From Liopterus haemorrhoidalis (taxonomy: Eukaryota; Arthropoda; Insecta; Coleoptera; Dytiscidae), in the NCBI GenBank assembly GCA_963971575.1, contig OZ020624.1:30392356-30456355 (forward strand): a stretch of DNA of 64,000 nt, given 5' to 3'. Below, piece by piece: positions 1 to 10,960 of the stretch. The translations under genes and the position numbers were made by a program. Each line of letters opens with the position of its first letter. Positions within the stretch are counted from its first letter, which is position 1. The notes beneath the pieces were generated by a model that did no database searches, was not told the origin of the DNA, and worked only from the letters and a program-made list of their open reading frames with translations.

Positions 1-312
1 CTCACACTACCTTTCATCAGATTTTGACCAATGAATTGTGAATGAGAAAAATCTACAATTTCAATAAACAGGCACTTGGCTAGTAAAAACATTCCTGTGG
101 CTCCTCAGCCTCCTTATTCGCCTGACTTGAGTCTTTGTGAATTTTTCCTCTTCCCAATATTGAAAAATCACCACAAGGGACGTCATTTTGGGACACTCGA
201 AAACATTCAAACGTCTGTAACCGACCAGCCGAAAGCTCTTCCAGTATCCAAAATCCGGCAGTGCTATGAGGATTGGAAGAACCGTCTCCAGCGCTGTGTG
301 GCTTCCCAAGGA
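1..312 (+). pseudogene. mariner transposase, C-terminal fragment
   Basis: This is the last ~85 residues of a mariner-type (Tc1/mariner, DD34D) transposase, open from about 61 to 312. The motif PYSPDLSLCEFFLFP is visible; in an intact family member the position read here as E in LCEFF is the third catalytic Asp (SPDLxxxD). The following GRHFGTLENIQ and RCVASQGSYF segments are typical of the family tail. The catalytic centre and the DNA-binding N-terminus are missing, either lost or left of the window. The frame runs straight into the end of a different mariner family at about 312, so the copy is chimeric and dead. Confidence 0.8.
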
Positions 313-552
313 AGTTATTTTAATAGAAAAACAATTTAATTCCGACAATGCTGTAAAATTGGCCTTCCAGGAATTCATTGACTCTCGTCCACCAGGGTTT
401 CATATCACGGGCCTGAACAACCTGCCGCTTAAATGACAAAAGTGTATAGACAATATAGGTGCATACTTTTATGAATAAAATAATTCTTTATATTCGTAAG
501 ATATCAACCAACTTTGCCTTTTTTTCTACAAATTTCATCCTTGAAGACCGAA
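313..552 (+). mobile_element. 3' end of a second mariner family
   Basis: From TTTAATAGAAAAACAATTTA onward the sequence matches the end of the mariner at 60110-60348 in this window: the same coding tail (FNSD-AVKLAFQEF, DSRPPG), the same 3' untranslated part and the same terminal repeat reading TTTCATCCTTGA near the end. It is followed by TA at 553-554, the expected target dinucleotide. The tail of the coding frame has point changes, including a TGA where the 60.2-kb copy has a Trp codon. Confidence 0.75.
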
Positions 553-554
553 TA

Positions 555-1655
555 ATATAGAGCTGAATTATTTTTTGAATTGGCCAGGTTTAATTGTTGC
601 TCTGTGGTGATAAGGTTGCCAACGTAGTACAGGGGCCTTGACAACCTAATATAATACTTCTTTAAATAAAAATTCGGACTTTACGAAAACTGCTCAACAA
701 TCTGTTTCCGTCTTCAGCGAACAGAGTGATGAAAAACATCCGTGTTCTTTTATTTATTTTAACGTCATGCGTGTTGTGAAATATTGAAAACCTATATTTG
801 TGTTCGTATTTGTTATGTTGTAATAAAAACTTAGATATAACTATCTCTTATCATCCCCTGTTATTGTATATAAATGTAATTGAATTATCGTTTACGTAGG
901 GGAGTCTTATGTCGAGGGTAACCATAGCTATTTCAATAAGAACCCCCCTTAAGATTTATCACGATGCGCTCAATCTTTGGTAATGAAATTCCTGCAGTTA
1001 TTACAAGTGGAAAACATTCATTTTCTTAAATATGACGCTATAAGATGAGAAATAATTTTGAAAATATTAAGAAAGAAGGAAAGAACTGAGATCAAGTTGG
1101 ATTATTACTGACCGTTCTTTTCTTTCTGGACGAACTTCGCAAAGATATTTTTTCCGAATTTCATGGTAACAATTTGATTGGCCAGAAGATACTTACGTTG
1201 ATATCGTCCTGAAAGTATATGGGGGTAAAGGATTTTATTTTTCCCCTACGAACACCTATGCCTATAATAACATACTTTAATGTACCTATTAGTATTTCGA
1301 TTTACAAGACCGTAAAATTGCTTTAAAATATCACGAATATCCCTTGAGAAATTTTGAATATAATAATCTTATAATAGCATTAAAGTGCCTTTAAACTTAA
1401 TATATTAAAAAATTCTTCATAATACAAAGTAATTATTTAAAAATGTTAAATTAAATACATATTTATTGTCAAAGCGGTATTTCTAATAAAGAATGTTTCT
1501 TCATCCAATACATGAAGAGCATCTATTCCATTTTCCGTATACTGCATTATAAATTTTGACCAGCCCTTTGGTCACAATTTCTATCGTACAGAGAGATACA
1601 TAAGTGACCTCATAAGCATTTTTAAGGTTTTGTAGGTATGACCAAAAAACCCTTA
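555..1655. other. AT-rich interval without recognisable features
   Basis: I see no coding frame of substance, tandem array or terminal repeat here. Confidence 0.6.
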
Positions 1656-1782
1656 TATACTAGCGTCGGCGAATCAACGCAGTTACGTCACACGACGTAA
1701 CAAACAATTGCATTGTTCCAAATAATACAGTCGTTTGTTACGTATTGTGACGTAACTGCGTTGATTCGCCGACGCTAGTATA
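1656..1782. repeat. near-perfect 127-bp inverted repeat (hairpin)
   Basis: Arms 1656-1705 and 1733-1782 are reverse complements over 50 bp with two mismatches, separated by a 27-bp loop. The outer ends read TATACTAGCGTCGGCGAATC and its complement. The arms are GC-rich compared with the surroundings. Ends starting TA/TA fit a fold-back MITE with a TA target site, but there is no coding content to name a superfamily. Each arm also contains a TTACGTCA (CRE-like) motif. Confidence 0.85.
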
Positions 1783-2283
1783 CCGTCATTTTGTTGTCTG
1801 TCTGTCTCTCTTTTCGGTACAAATTGTAGCCAAACAGCTAAACCTAGAGAGTTGAAATTTGGCATGCTTATACAACTCTTTGACCCGCACATAGGAAAAA
1901 TACTAAAACATCTAAGAAACATATCCCCCTAAAAATATAAACTAATATATGCTCATCGAAAAAAAAAAAATGTTTTTAAAATTCGAGTAGGGTATCAAAT
2001 GAAAGCTCTTAGTACGTGGATTAACGACCAAAATTTTATTTTTGCAGAATAAATTATTTAGGTGCAATTTTTGCTAAAATTGTACAAAATAAATTTTTTC
2101 CCACACCCGGTAGCCCAGATGGTTTAAACTAAAAATCTGAAAAAAATTCTTAGTAATGTATATTGATGTGAACCGGAATAGTACAAGAGGAATTTTTGAT
2201 CAGATTATGTTTTCGGAAAATAACACATTTTTGCTGTTCTTTGGTTGATGATGTACAAAAGTTATATTATGTAAAACACTATA
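1783..2283. other. non-coding repeat-like interval
   Basis: It begins with TCTGTCTGTCTCTC and phrases such as GTTGAAATTTGGCATG and GGTATCAAATGAAAG. Such wording is common in non-coding interspersed repeats of invertebrates. No coding frame is seen. Confidence 0.35.
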
Positions 2284-2375
2284 CTAGAAGGCGATCCTGG
2301 TCTGATGGTTAGTTTGCTCGCTGGCTACGCAGCAAACTAGGGTTCGCTCTCGGGCAGAGGTGCCAATTTTATTTA
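2284..2375 (+). mobile_element. tRNA-derived SINE-like unit
   Basis: The sequence has a pol III A-box-like TGGTCTGATGG, an anticodon-like stem-loop (GTTTGCT pairing with AGCAAAC) and a weaker B-box-like GGTTCGCTCTC, followed by GGCAGAGGTGCCAATTTT and T/A-rich sequence. The fit to a functional tRNA is poor, so it is best read as a tRNA-derived SINE head. The end resembles the better-preserved unit at 14883. Confidence 0.45.
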
Positions 2376-2380
2376 TTGTT

Positions 2381-3747
2381 TTTTTAAATTTTTATTTTGT
2401 TTAAATCATTTTGTCAAAATTATAGTTATATTTTGGTAAATATTGCATTTAATTTTTAAAAGCATATATTTAATAACCAGTTGGAATTGTTGGGATTATC
2501 TTTTCATTTTATGTGTCATGTATACGAAACCAGAGGAGCGGAGCATATGACTTAAAACAAACAATGGAAGCCATAGGCTAAATTTTCAAAATCTTAATAA
2601 ACCTTGCTATATATAAAAAAATACTGCACATATTTAGAAACCTAAATAATGGTATTAGGTATACGAATTAAAATTATCAAAAAATATTTTAACATAAAAT
2701 TTGTTTTTAAAGCTCTTAGATTAACAGACGATAAATTATTTTAAAAATATCGTTCATTTTTCCGTAATTTGTCCTACACACTCAGCATGCCGCTTTCACT
2801 TATTACATACCTGCGAAACCCTGCAATGTGTGAAAATTCACACTTCAAATCAATTTTTTTGTCATGTTTATAAATCCCTGGAAATGACTATATATGTTTA
2901 AGCGGAACTAGATTTAAAAATATAGTAACTTTTACTAATTAAAGCTTTTGATTATTTTTTTTAGGTAAAGCACACTTCAATTTAAATTCCACTCAGTTCC
3001 GCTTAAAGGTTTGGGATAGCTTATATCTTCAATAGAACAAATTTTCTTAATTCAACCAATTATAACAATAAAAGAGCCGTATTATAATGTTAGTTCTATG
3101 AATCATAAAAAAATCTATTAATATGGTCAGGAATTGTACACATTGGATACAAGATAAGGATAAAGGAAACCTGTAAAGATCTAGAAAGGTTCTTCAGCAA
3201 GTGGTAAAACATAATAGTTGAAGGAATCAACAAATATATTTTTGTTGAAAATAATACAACTTACCAAGTATTCGTACACTACCATAAATTAATACCACCC
3301 CCTCAACACCCCATCACATAAATAAATAAATAAGATCTTATTATTCTTATAAACATACATTTACATATAAATTACAAAGAAATTTGTTTACAAATATAAA
3401 AACATCATACCTGCTATTTGCCATGACGGCGTGGTTTTAATTTCTTCCAAACTTTATCCATCAGCATCCAAAGTATTTCCAAAACAATCAATATTTCCAT
3501 GAACACAACATAAAATAGGCTATAACTAAATACTTTTCCAACAATTATTTTTATTTTTTCTCTTCAAATTTTCAGAAAAATGTTTACTTAAAAAAATGCA
3601 CACTCACTTTTCCTGCCATATTGCAACGTCATACGTGACGTATACAAATTAATATCTCATTAGTCTTATCTCATTTATATTTTGATATTTAAATTATATC
3701 GAGTTGTCACGAGGAATAATAAAATTACTTGTTAAATAAAATATGAA
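2381..3747. other. AT-rich interval without recognisable features
   Basis: No long reading frame, array or terminal repeat was recognised. Short A/T runs only. Confidence 0.6.
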
Positions 3748-3749
3748 TT

Positions 3750-4168
3750 AAAAGGTTGACTACCATTGAAAATTACTTAAAAATATTCAAGGAGCCAAGT
3801 TGAATATAAATGTTATGTTGGTCTAGAAACATGGTTTAAGGGTTTGTTTTTATATTTTTGTTTAATTAACCAATAGTATTGCAAAATTCGTATTCGTATA
3901 TTTTTATATTTAATGTATTCTTAAACCTAAGTAATAAAACAATTTGAATTTCAGCTTTTGATTTAAAATATTTAAAAATTCGCACTTGGTTAGAATTTTT
4001 GAATGCCACAGCGGTCGTTCAAAGTCCTTAAACCAATTTTATACACGACCGCTGGTTTAATATTCACGAAAATAATTCATAGTATTCTAGTGGTCGTATA
4101 CGACCGCTTGGGCATACGGGGAAATACTAACCGGCGGTCGTATACGCCCTCTTGGCAGTCAACCTTTT
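3750..4168. mobile_element. candidate MITE with 15-bp terminal repeats
   Basis: The left end AAAAGGTTGACTACC and the right end GGCAGTCAACCTTTT are inverted repeats with one mismatch. The right third (4011-4150) carries several copies of a palindromic motif built from GCGGTCGTATACGACCGC. No coding sequence is present. A TTAA abuts the left end (3748-3751), which would suit a piggyBac-type target, but it is not duplicated on the right, so the superfamily is open. Confidence 0.5.
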
Positions 4169-4177
4169 TTCTTTTTT

Positions 4178-4489
4178 TGTAAAAAGCAGAACTAATGGTA
4201 GTCGGATGGTGCGATGGCTGGATCATATGCCCCGACTACCATTTGTTATGCTTTCTACAAAATTCGCTTAACGGAAAAAATTTCGCATCTTTGGACGAAA
4301 TCAAAATTCACCTCTACAGATTTTTCGAGAGCAAAGACGGAACCTTCTGGAGAGATGGCATTATGAAATTGTCTGAGCGTTTGTCCAAAGTGATAGAAAA
4401 TAATAGACAGTACATTTGATAATAAAAATGTATATTTTATTGAATAAAAGGTGAAAAAAAAAAACGAGCGGACTTATGTAACAACCCAA
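4178..4489 (+). pseudogene. mariner 3' end with a snap-back inverted duplication
   Basis: The reading frame 4233-4419 encodes a mariner transposase tail (PDYHLLCFLQNSLNGKNF, then FWRDGIMKL). The 3' terminal repeat ends at 4489 (CGGACTTATGTAACAACCCA) before TA. The same family is at 58167-58722. Upstream, 4178-4205 is the inverted complement of 4232-4259 (25 of 28 positions), so the coding strand turns back on itself. All of the transposase upstream of this point is missing. Confidence 0.75.
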
Positions 4490-4491
4490 TA

Positions 4492-5424
4492 GTTCTTTCA
4501 TTGTGAGGTCGAGATCTGATTGGTCAGCTTCTGTAAACGTATTTATAGTCCCCCAAATCTTGTGTCCTAGTTAAAGAGATTAATCCAGCTGAATATTGGC
4601 GTGAAGATTAATGTATGTATGTTGAAGCCGGGGACTCAAACAAACCTTGACGGTAAACGATGCATTGCTTCCCGATATCGTTGGGGAGAGTCGCCTCCAA
4701 CCAACAATCGGGATGTGATGCGTCGTTTCATGTCAGGCTTCGTTAGTACCACACGACGGCTCTTAATTTTATCCTCAATGACCAAAAAAAGTAAAGGGTT
4801 CTTCAATTTTCAACTGATTTTAGTGCGACTCAAAATAACTACATGATTTGTTTGCCATTGCAGATAGTACTACAGTCTAGTTTTAAAATATTTGAATCGT
4901 TTTAATTTTTCGCGCAAAAATCTATATCTTTGATTGGATTGCAAGTGACTTCTTAACACAAACTAACATAAAAGACATGAACTTATAAACCCATGAACCC
5001 ATGAACCCATATGAAAATGGGAAAAGCTGAAGAAGAAAAGGAATAAAAGGTCTTATGTAAGGCCAAAAGTCACCCTGACTGACAATGCTCAAAGTGGGAG
5101 ATGATATCGTAATAAATAGTGGAAAATAAAATAATATTATACTATAAATACATAGATAAAAATAAATTTAATTATTTAAACATTCTGGCGTGGTTTATAA
5201 GTTATTTATATACAATATACAATTGAACATTTAATTAACAGGGCAAATTAAATTATATGACTGATTGATGACCTATATAAAAATGATTGAATTAAAAAAT
5301 GTGGGTTTTAAAACCATAATTGTATAAAATATTGATTTTATACGTAATATTATGCACGTGAAATATAGAGTTTAAATATGAATAATTGGATAAACAAAAC
5401 AAAAAATATATACTATAAAAAATC
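4492..5424. other. interval without recognisable features
   Basis: It contains a short triple repeat of CCCATGAA near 4990-5012 and nothing else I can support. The 81-codon frame at 4601 has no recognisable motif. Confidence 0.5.
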
Positions 5425-5431
5425 AGAATAA

Positions 5432-5619
5432 TTTTAGATTCCAAACAACGATGGCAAATCAACGATGATATGAGTATTGCCAATCTACACCCGAATGAAG
5501 CTCATCGGCAAAAGTGGCTTTTAAAAATCTAAAAAGAAGTCCTAGCATCAATGGGGCAGCGCTGAGAAGAAGAAGAATTTTAGATTCCAAACAACGATAG
5601 CAAATCGACGATGACATGA
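5432..5619. repeat. tandem repeat, 146-bp period, first part
   Basis: The motif TTTTAGATTCCAAACAACGA occurs at 5432 and again at 5578. The unit continues through CTACACCCGAATGAAGCT. The second unit is interrupted at about 5620 by a LINE and resumes at 6675 (CTACACCTGAATGAAGCT), reaching a third, diverged start near 6770. The unit is of unknown origin. Confidence 0.65.
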
Positions 5620-6674
5620 GTGACCATTGTTGTTCTTTGTTTACATCAGCGATCTTGGTTATATTCTGAAATCTCCACACTGCTTCTACGCCGACGACGT
5701 AAAGATATTCCATAACCCTGTTTCTCAGTATGATGAACTTCAAAATGACATTAGTAATCTGTTTGAATGGTCATCGACTTGGCTTATACCAGTTAATATA
5801 AATAAAACTAGTGTTCTTCATCTAGGCATAAACAATCCTAGGTTGCAGTACTACCTTAACGGTATTACTATCCAACAAGTTACTGAACAGGTTGATTTGG
5901 GATTGACAATATGCACAAATCTCAGTTGGTCTACACATGTGATCAAATGTGTTAAGAAAGCAAATAGTGTGTTGTACCTTATCTCTAGAGCATTTGCTAG
6001 GCCGTCTCCTGTATTAGTACGCAAAATTCTCACTACATATATTCGCCCGCATCTAGAATTCGACGTTTCTGTTTGGTCACCAAGTCTTAGAAAAGATATT
6101 GACAATATGGAAAGAGTCTAGAGACGTGCTACGCGCTTACCATTTGGTTTCAACAGACTTCCCTCTGATGAGAGACTTCGAAGACTTAATTTGCCCAAAC
6201 TGGAAAACCGCAGAAGTCGTGGTGATCTTATAACTACCTACCGTGTACTCCATCGGAATTTTGATGCTGATCTTACTGGTTTGTTTGTATTTAATGTAGA
6301 CTCTCGTTTACGTGGAGATTCGTTAAAGTTATGTCACGAAAAGTTCCGAAAGAACGTTCGGGCCAAGTTTCTTTCAAACCGAGTGTTTAATGACTGGAAC
6401 AATCTACCTGGAAGTGTAGTGTCTGCCCCAAGTGTAAACAATTTTAAAAATAGACTGGACCTTTACAATCAGTTGCTACTATGCCCATAAACTGAAATTT
6501 TCTGTTTTTGTACACTTTTTATATTTGTTATTGTTTGGTTTTAGTTTGGTTATTCAATTTTTTTTGTTTCTTTCAACTTTTCTGTATCACAACAATGTGA
6601 AATATTGTATTTTTTCTATAAGAACTTTACAAGCCATTGGCTTCAGTTCTTTTAAATAAATAATAATAATAATC
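5620..6674 (+). mobile_element. 5'-truncated CR1/Jockey-like LINE, copy A1
   Basis: It encodes the C-terminal part of a non-LTR reverse transcriptase: FVYISDLG, then the catalytic YADDVKIF box, the thumb, and a tail with RLRRLNLPKLE and FNDWNNLPGSVVSAPS, the ending seen in CR1/L2-type elements. The frame is broken by a TAG at 6119-6121 and a frameshift near 6210. The copy ends in a stem-loop (6621-6650) and an (AAT)n tail. It is a close relative of the minus-strand copy at 29326-30432. Confidence 0.85.
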
Positions 6675-7380
6675 TACACCTGAATGAAGCTTTTAATCGG
6701 CAAAAATGGCTTTCGAAATCTAATAAGAAGACCTTCCACAAATGGGCAGCGTTAACAAGAATTGTAGGTTCCAGGTAACCAATATCGGGTTTCATGTAGT
6801 GCCAGAGGTCCCTTTTCCTTAAATGCATAAATAATATATAAATGACTAAGTTTATACATGGTTGTATTTTGTTGTAAATTTTCATCCAATATGTTTGATA
6901 TCAATAACCTCTAACGTAATACAGCCCGTGGGCGATTCGCTGAAGAACACAAACTAGATGATAAATAAAATATGTTCTAAGAAAAAAGTAAATAGATTAC
7001 ATAAAATAGATACGAGGATAAAAAAAAAACGCGATTTAGCGTAAGAAAAATTGGTAAAATTTATAGTTTTATATAACAGGAAAAAAAGATGAATTTCAGA
7101 GATCCATAACTTTAAAACAAAAAAAGATATTTTTATAAACTTTTTCTTGAAAGATAGAACAAAATCTTAGCTTTACAACGGTATATATGGTTTATAAATT
7201 TGTTGAAATAATAAACTCAAAATTAAACTTAATATAATCTAAAGATTTATTTATTTATTTTTTTTTTTTTTATTACAATGTTTTGGGTGCTTCAGCATCT
7301 AGGCTTTTAACACAAGGTAGAGTGTTCTTTTTAAAAATTATTGTACATATTGTTATTTCGATTGTTATTTCGATCATTTT
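6675..7380. other. resumed tandem repeat, then AT-rich sequence
   Basis: Bases 6675-6790 continue the interrupted 146-bp repeat. The rest is AT-rich, with a T-run near 7258-7271, and shows no coding signal. Confidence 0.45.
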
Positions 7381-7498
7381 AAATATTATTTATAGTATAA
7401 TGTTATATATGTCTCATAATTATGTAATTATTTTTCTTTGAGCATAACAAGCCTATGGCTTCTGCTCTACTTTTTGTAATAATAATAATAATAATAAT
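7381..7498 (+). mobile_element. 3' end of a CR1-like LINE, family B
   Basis: It consists of a stem-loop at 7440-7467 (GAGCA..AAGCC-TAT-GGCTT..TGCTC) followed by (AAT)n at 7478-7498. The same structure ends the minus-strand LINE at 13437-13812. No coding part remains. Confidence 0.6.
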
Positions 7499-8464
7499 AT
7501 TTATGGCCTTAAGATAATATATAATGTTATATTCCATTGTAGATGAAGGTGTAAGTGCTTGTTTGTGTAAATTTATTTTTGGATATGATTTTTTCACTAC
7601 TTCTTTTTGAGTAGGTCTCCTTCAAAGTTGATCAGTGTATTGATTATTAGTAAGAAAATATGATAGCTACCTTGCACGTAACTTAAAAGATTAAAGTGTG
7701 ATGAACCGACTCTTTTGAGGTACCTATAGTCTTTAGTATTTCACCCTTTAATTTGTCGATCATTCAAAAACGTATCATGTATTTGTTTCACAATTTCTTC
7801 CGAGGTCACACTTTTTAGATATCCTGAACGTGGATCATCTTCAAGGCTAGTACGACTACGTTTAAAACATCATCTCCCAAGATTACTAAATAACTAAGTA
7901 TAATATTTGTAAAAATACTCAAAAAATCATAGAAAATCAGTTTAGGTTAACTCAATAACACTTGTAAACAACGCAATGAACAAATATGGCTTTTAAAAGC
8001 TTAGAGTTTTTTTTGTCTTCTACTTTTTTCATCAGCAGTCATCACACGTAATTTTTTTCTCGTGTTATAAAAACGATACAAACTACTGGGGTTTAAACAA
8101 ATGCTTCCACGGCTGTAAGCACGACCGTCATGAACGTCATATACTACAGACCAGTTCTTCTTAAACTTTTTGATGTCGTGGTTCCCATGTAATTCAAATC
8201 AATAACTCACGGCCCCTTAATTTTTTTATTTACCCTGGTTGGTTAAAATATATAATATATATAAAAGCCCAAATTTCTTAACGTAACGCTCCTGGATGCT
8301 AACGGGTCTTGCGGCATGCGGTCGGTCACGGACTGTGTGTTGGGATCGGGAACGACATACCTCGACAATACAGCTGGCTTACCACTTACCAGAGCTCTCA
8401 AGTCAGTATGAACAGTGACGAAAGGATGTTGTGTCAATTGATGTTATGCCCGCGTACCGTGTCC
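7499..8464. other. interval without recognisable features
   Basis: Bases 8280-8460 are less AT-rich and may belong to the Helitron-like element that follows, but I cannot place its 5' end. Confidence 0.4.
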
Positions 8465-8763
8465 GGTCTGATACTAATTTTTAAACGTCACGCACTGAGC
8501 GGCTTTTTAGTATTTCCTAGCTATAATCAGAAACAGCTATACCGTTGATGTCCAGCATATGGCGCGCGGGCCTTATCCATCCCGATACTAATTTTTAAAC
8601 AACACGCATTAAGCATCTTTTTAGGATTTCCTAGGTATAAACAAGAAACGTTTTTGTTTTGTTAATATACGTAGAATCATGCAAATTTTAATAATTGATT
8701 CCTGCTTATATTGATTTTTATTCGATATCAGTTTGCCAACGTTTTTGGCAAGGAGTCTGCTAG
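8465..8763 (+). mobile_element. non-autonomous Helitron-like 3' end
   Basis: The right end has the Helitron signature. A hairpin (TTGCCAA 8733-8739 pairing with TTGGCAA 8745-8751) is followed 8 bases later by CTAG at 8760-8763 and then a T. The body holds about two units of a ~114-bp repeat starting GATACTAATTTTTAAAC. A related copy is at 10070-10324. The 5' TC end was not found and no Rep/helicase coding is present. Confidence 0.6.
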
Positions 8764-10069
8764 TATAGATATAGTTTTTTACGCTCAGATCATTCAATAA
8801 TCTATGTACAATGAAGAATAATATTTATGTAGCATTAAATCTACTTATCCGTTTTAAATAATAGAACAATTAACAAGTGTTATATTCGTGGTCCCCTTGT
8901 GTAAGGCCACGGCACTTAGGGGGTCGCGGTTTACCTCTTTAAGAAGACCCGCTATAGACTAGATTTAAACATTCAATGTTTTGATGCCAAAACGACGTGG
9001 AGACGAAATGAATATTTGCCACTGATAGTATAGAAGGCCTAATTTACAATTATTTTTTGAAATTCTTGTCGGCAAACTATTGAAGTAATAATAATTCGAC
9101 TCTGTTGGCTTCACAACAAGGCGCATGCTCTCAGCCTGTATTATATTACTATCGTTAACGGTAAAATTCAAAGAAATTTTATAAATTATTTTTTTAAATT
9201 GTTACAAAACAATAAATACTGGTTACATTTCATTTTTTCAATTAGGCACAGTCGTAGAAAAAATATTGTATATAATACATACGTTAAGCGTCTTTTTTTC
9301 ATAAAAAAAACAATACTTTATGAACTTGTTGCATGAATAATTATTTAGAACTTACATATCAGTACGGTTTGCATCGAATTTGCTCCATTTAAATCAAATT
9401 TTTTGTAATATCTAACCTTAAGAGCTAAAATTTAATAGGATCTCGTGTAATTAGTTTTTGGTAAGGGAAGTGTAAGTCAGGAAATTGTATTGACACCTAG
9501 CGCCATCTTCAAGATACAAACCGACTCCAATCGACTACAGAAATTAACTACGATTCGATGAGTACAGTTGAAATAAAATAATGAGATTGGAAAATACGAG
9601 ATTCCGGAAAATATCGGGAATTTATCCAGAGGTAAAATTTACAAGAAAATTTAAAGGAAAAGAAAAATATACTAAAAATACATATATAAAAATTTAGTGT
9701 GAAGTTTTACACATTTCAGGGTTTCAGGGTTCTTATTGTGGGCCTTATTTTCTGCCTCTTTCCATGTCAGTCCTTCATAAGGGGGGGGGGTCTGATAACC
9801 ACATTTTAAGCATATTTTTGTGATATTTTTTCAAATCTATGTTTAAATTTATTCATTTTCAAACTAAGTACATATATAAAGTATGTTTTGAAGAAGATAC
9901 AAAAAAATTTTGAAGGCAAAATATGGCGAAATGAGCCAGCTGTGGCAAATCTTCTCAGACTCCGGGAAAAAAATTAGATTTTGCGGTGACCAGCATAACT
10001 CGTCACTGGATCGTCTGAAATCAAAAATCCAAAAAGATTTTGTTATTTTATGAGTTTGCCGAGGTAACG
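8764..10069. other. interval without recognisable features
   Basis: It contains a G-run at 9781-9790. No coding or repeat structure was recognised. Confidence 0.5.
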
Positions 10070-10324
10070 AGGATTTTCTAGGTATAATCAGAAATAGCTA
10101 TACCGTTGATGTCCAGCATATGACCCGCGGGCAGTATCCGGCCTGATACTAATTTTTAAACAACACGCATTAAGCAGCATTTTAGGATTTTTTAGGTATA
10201 AACAAGAAACGTTTTGGTTTTGTTAATATACGCAGAATCATGCAAATTTTAATAATTGATTCCTGCTTATATTGATTTTTATTCGATATCAGTTTGCCAA
10301 CGTTGTTGGTAAGGGATCTGCCAG
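10070..10324 (+). mobile_element. second Helitron-like 3' end
   Basis: It is collinear with 8509-8763. The hairpin is kept (TTGCCAAC..GTTGGTAA), but the terminal CTAG has become CCAG, so this copy looks older or inactivated. Confidence 0.55.
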
Positions 10325-10396
10325 AATACAGTTTTTTAAACTAAAAAATATATAATTTTTTACATTATTTATTAATCTAACAATTAATATTATTAT

Positions 10397-10930
10397 TTGG
10401 GGTTTGTCAGGTCTTGACAAGCGTCCAATAATCGCAAACTTCAGCAACCTTTTGAGCCGCGTCATACTAGAGACTAGTGGAAATACACATGGCTAACATC
10501 CCAAACCTTGGTGATATTCAGACGCAAAAATTACGCTAGATCCAGTGCCTGCACAATGTGGTGTGACCCAAGCAACAGCTTTCTGCATCCTGCAGATCAA
10601 AGAGGTGGCAGAGGATCTGCAGGCAGGAATGGACTCGCTTTCTCTTCGATAGGAGGCCTTCGTACCACCTAAAACACCAACTATCAGGACCACAAGCTTA
10701 ACTTTATACCCTGGACACTGATTTCTAAGCTCGGACAAGAGATCCATACACTTGGACCTCTTTTCCTCCTACTTGAGAGAGACGTTCTTCTCAGCTGGAT
10801 TTGAGAATTTGATCATAAAGATCTGTTTGGTCTCGATATCCAGGAGGGTTATATCTGGCTTTGTGGCTGTTAGTAACCGCGAAAAAATAAGAAATTTTAT
10901 TATATTTGATTTTGACATTGTTATTTGCTT
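10397..10930 (-). pseudogene. R2/R4-like LINE, C-terminal endonuclease fragment
   Basis: On the minus strand the sequence reads ARYNPPGY-like text, then FSNPAEKNVSLK, MDLLSEL, and LVVLIVGVLGGTKASYRR, IPACRSSATSLICRMQKAV. Compared with the plus-strand copy at 20284, which keeps a KPD box, this is the PD-(D/E)xK-type restriction-like endonuclease end of site-specific LINEs. Frames are broken. The 3' end is a hairpin (TTGTCAggtcTTGACAA on the plus strand, 10404-10420) and an A/T-rich tail. The assignment rests on motif recognition only. Confidence 0.65.
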
Positions 10931-10960
10931 GTTGTCTGCAGACCGAGATACTTCCTAAAG

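Noticed and set aside
4601..4846. 81-codon plus-strand frame
   Set aside because: No motif or family resemblance; probably a chance frame.
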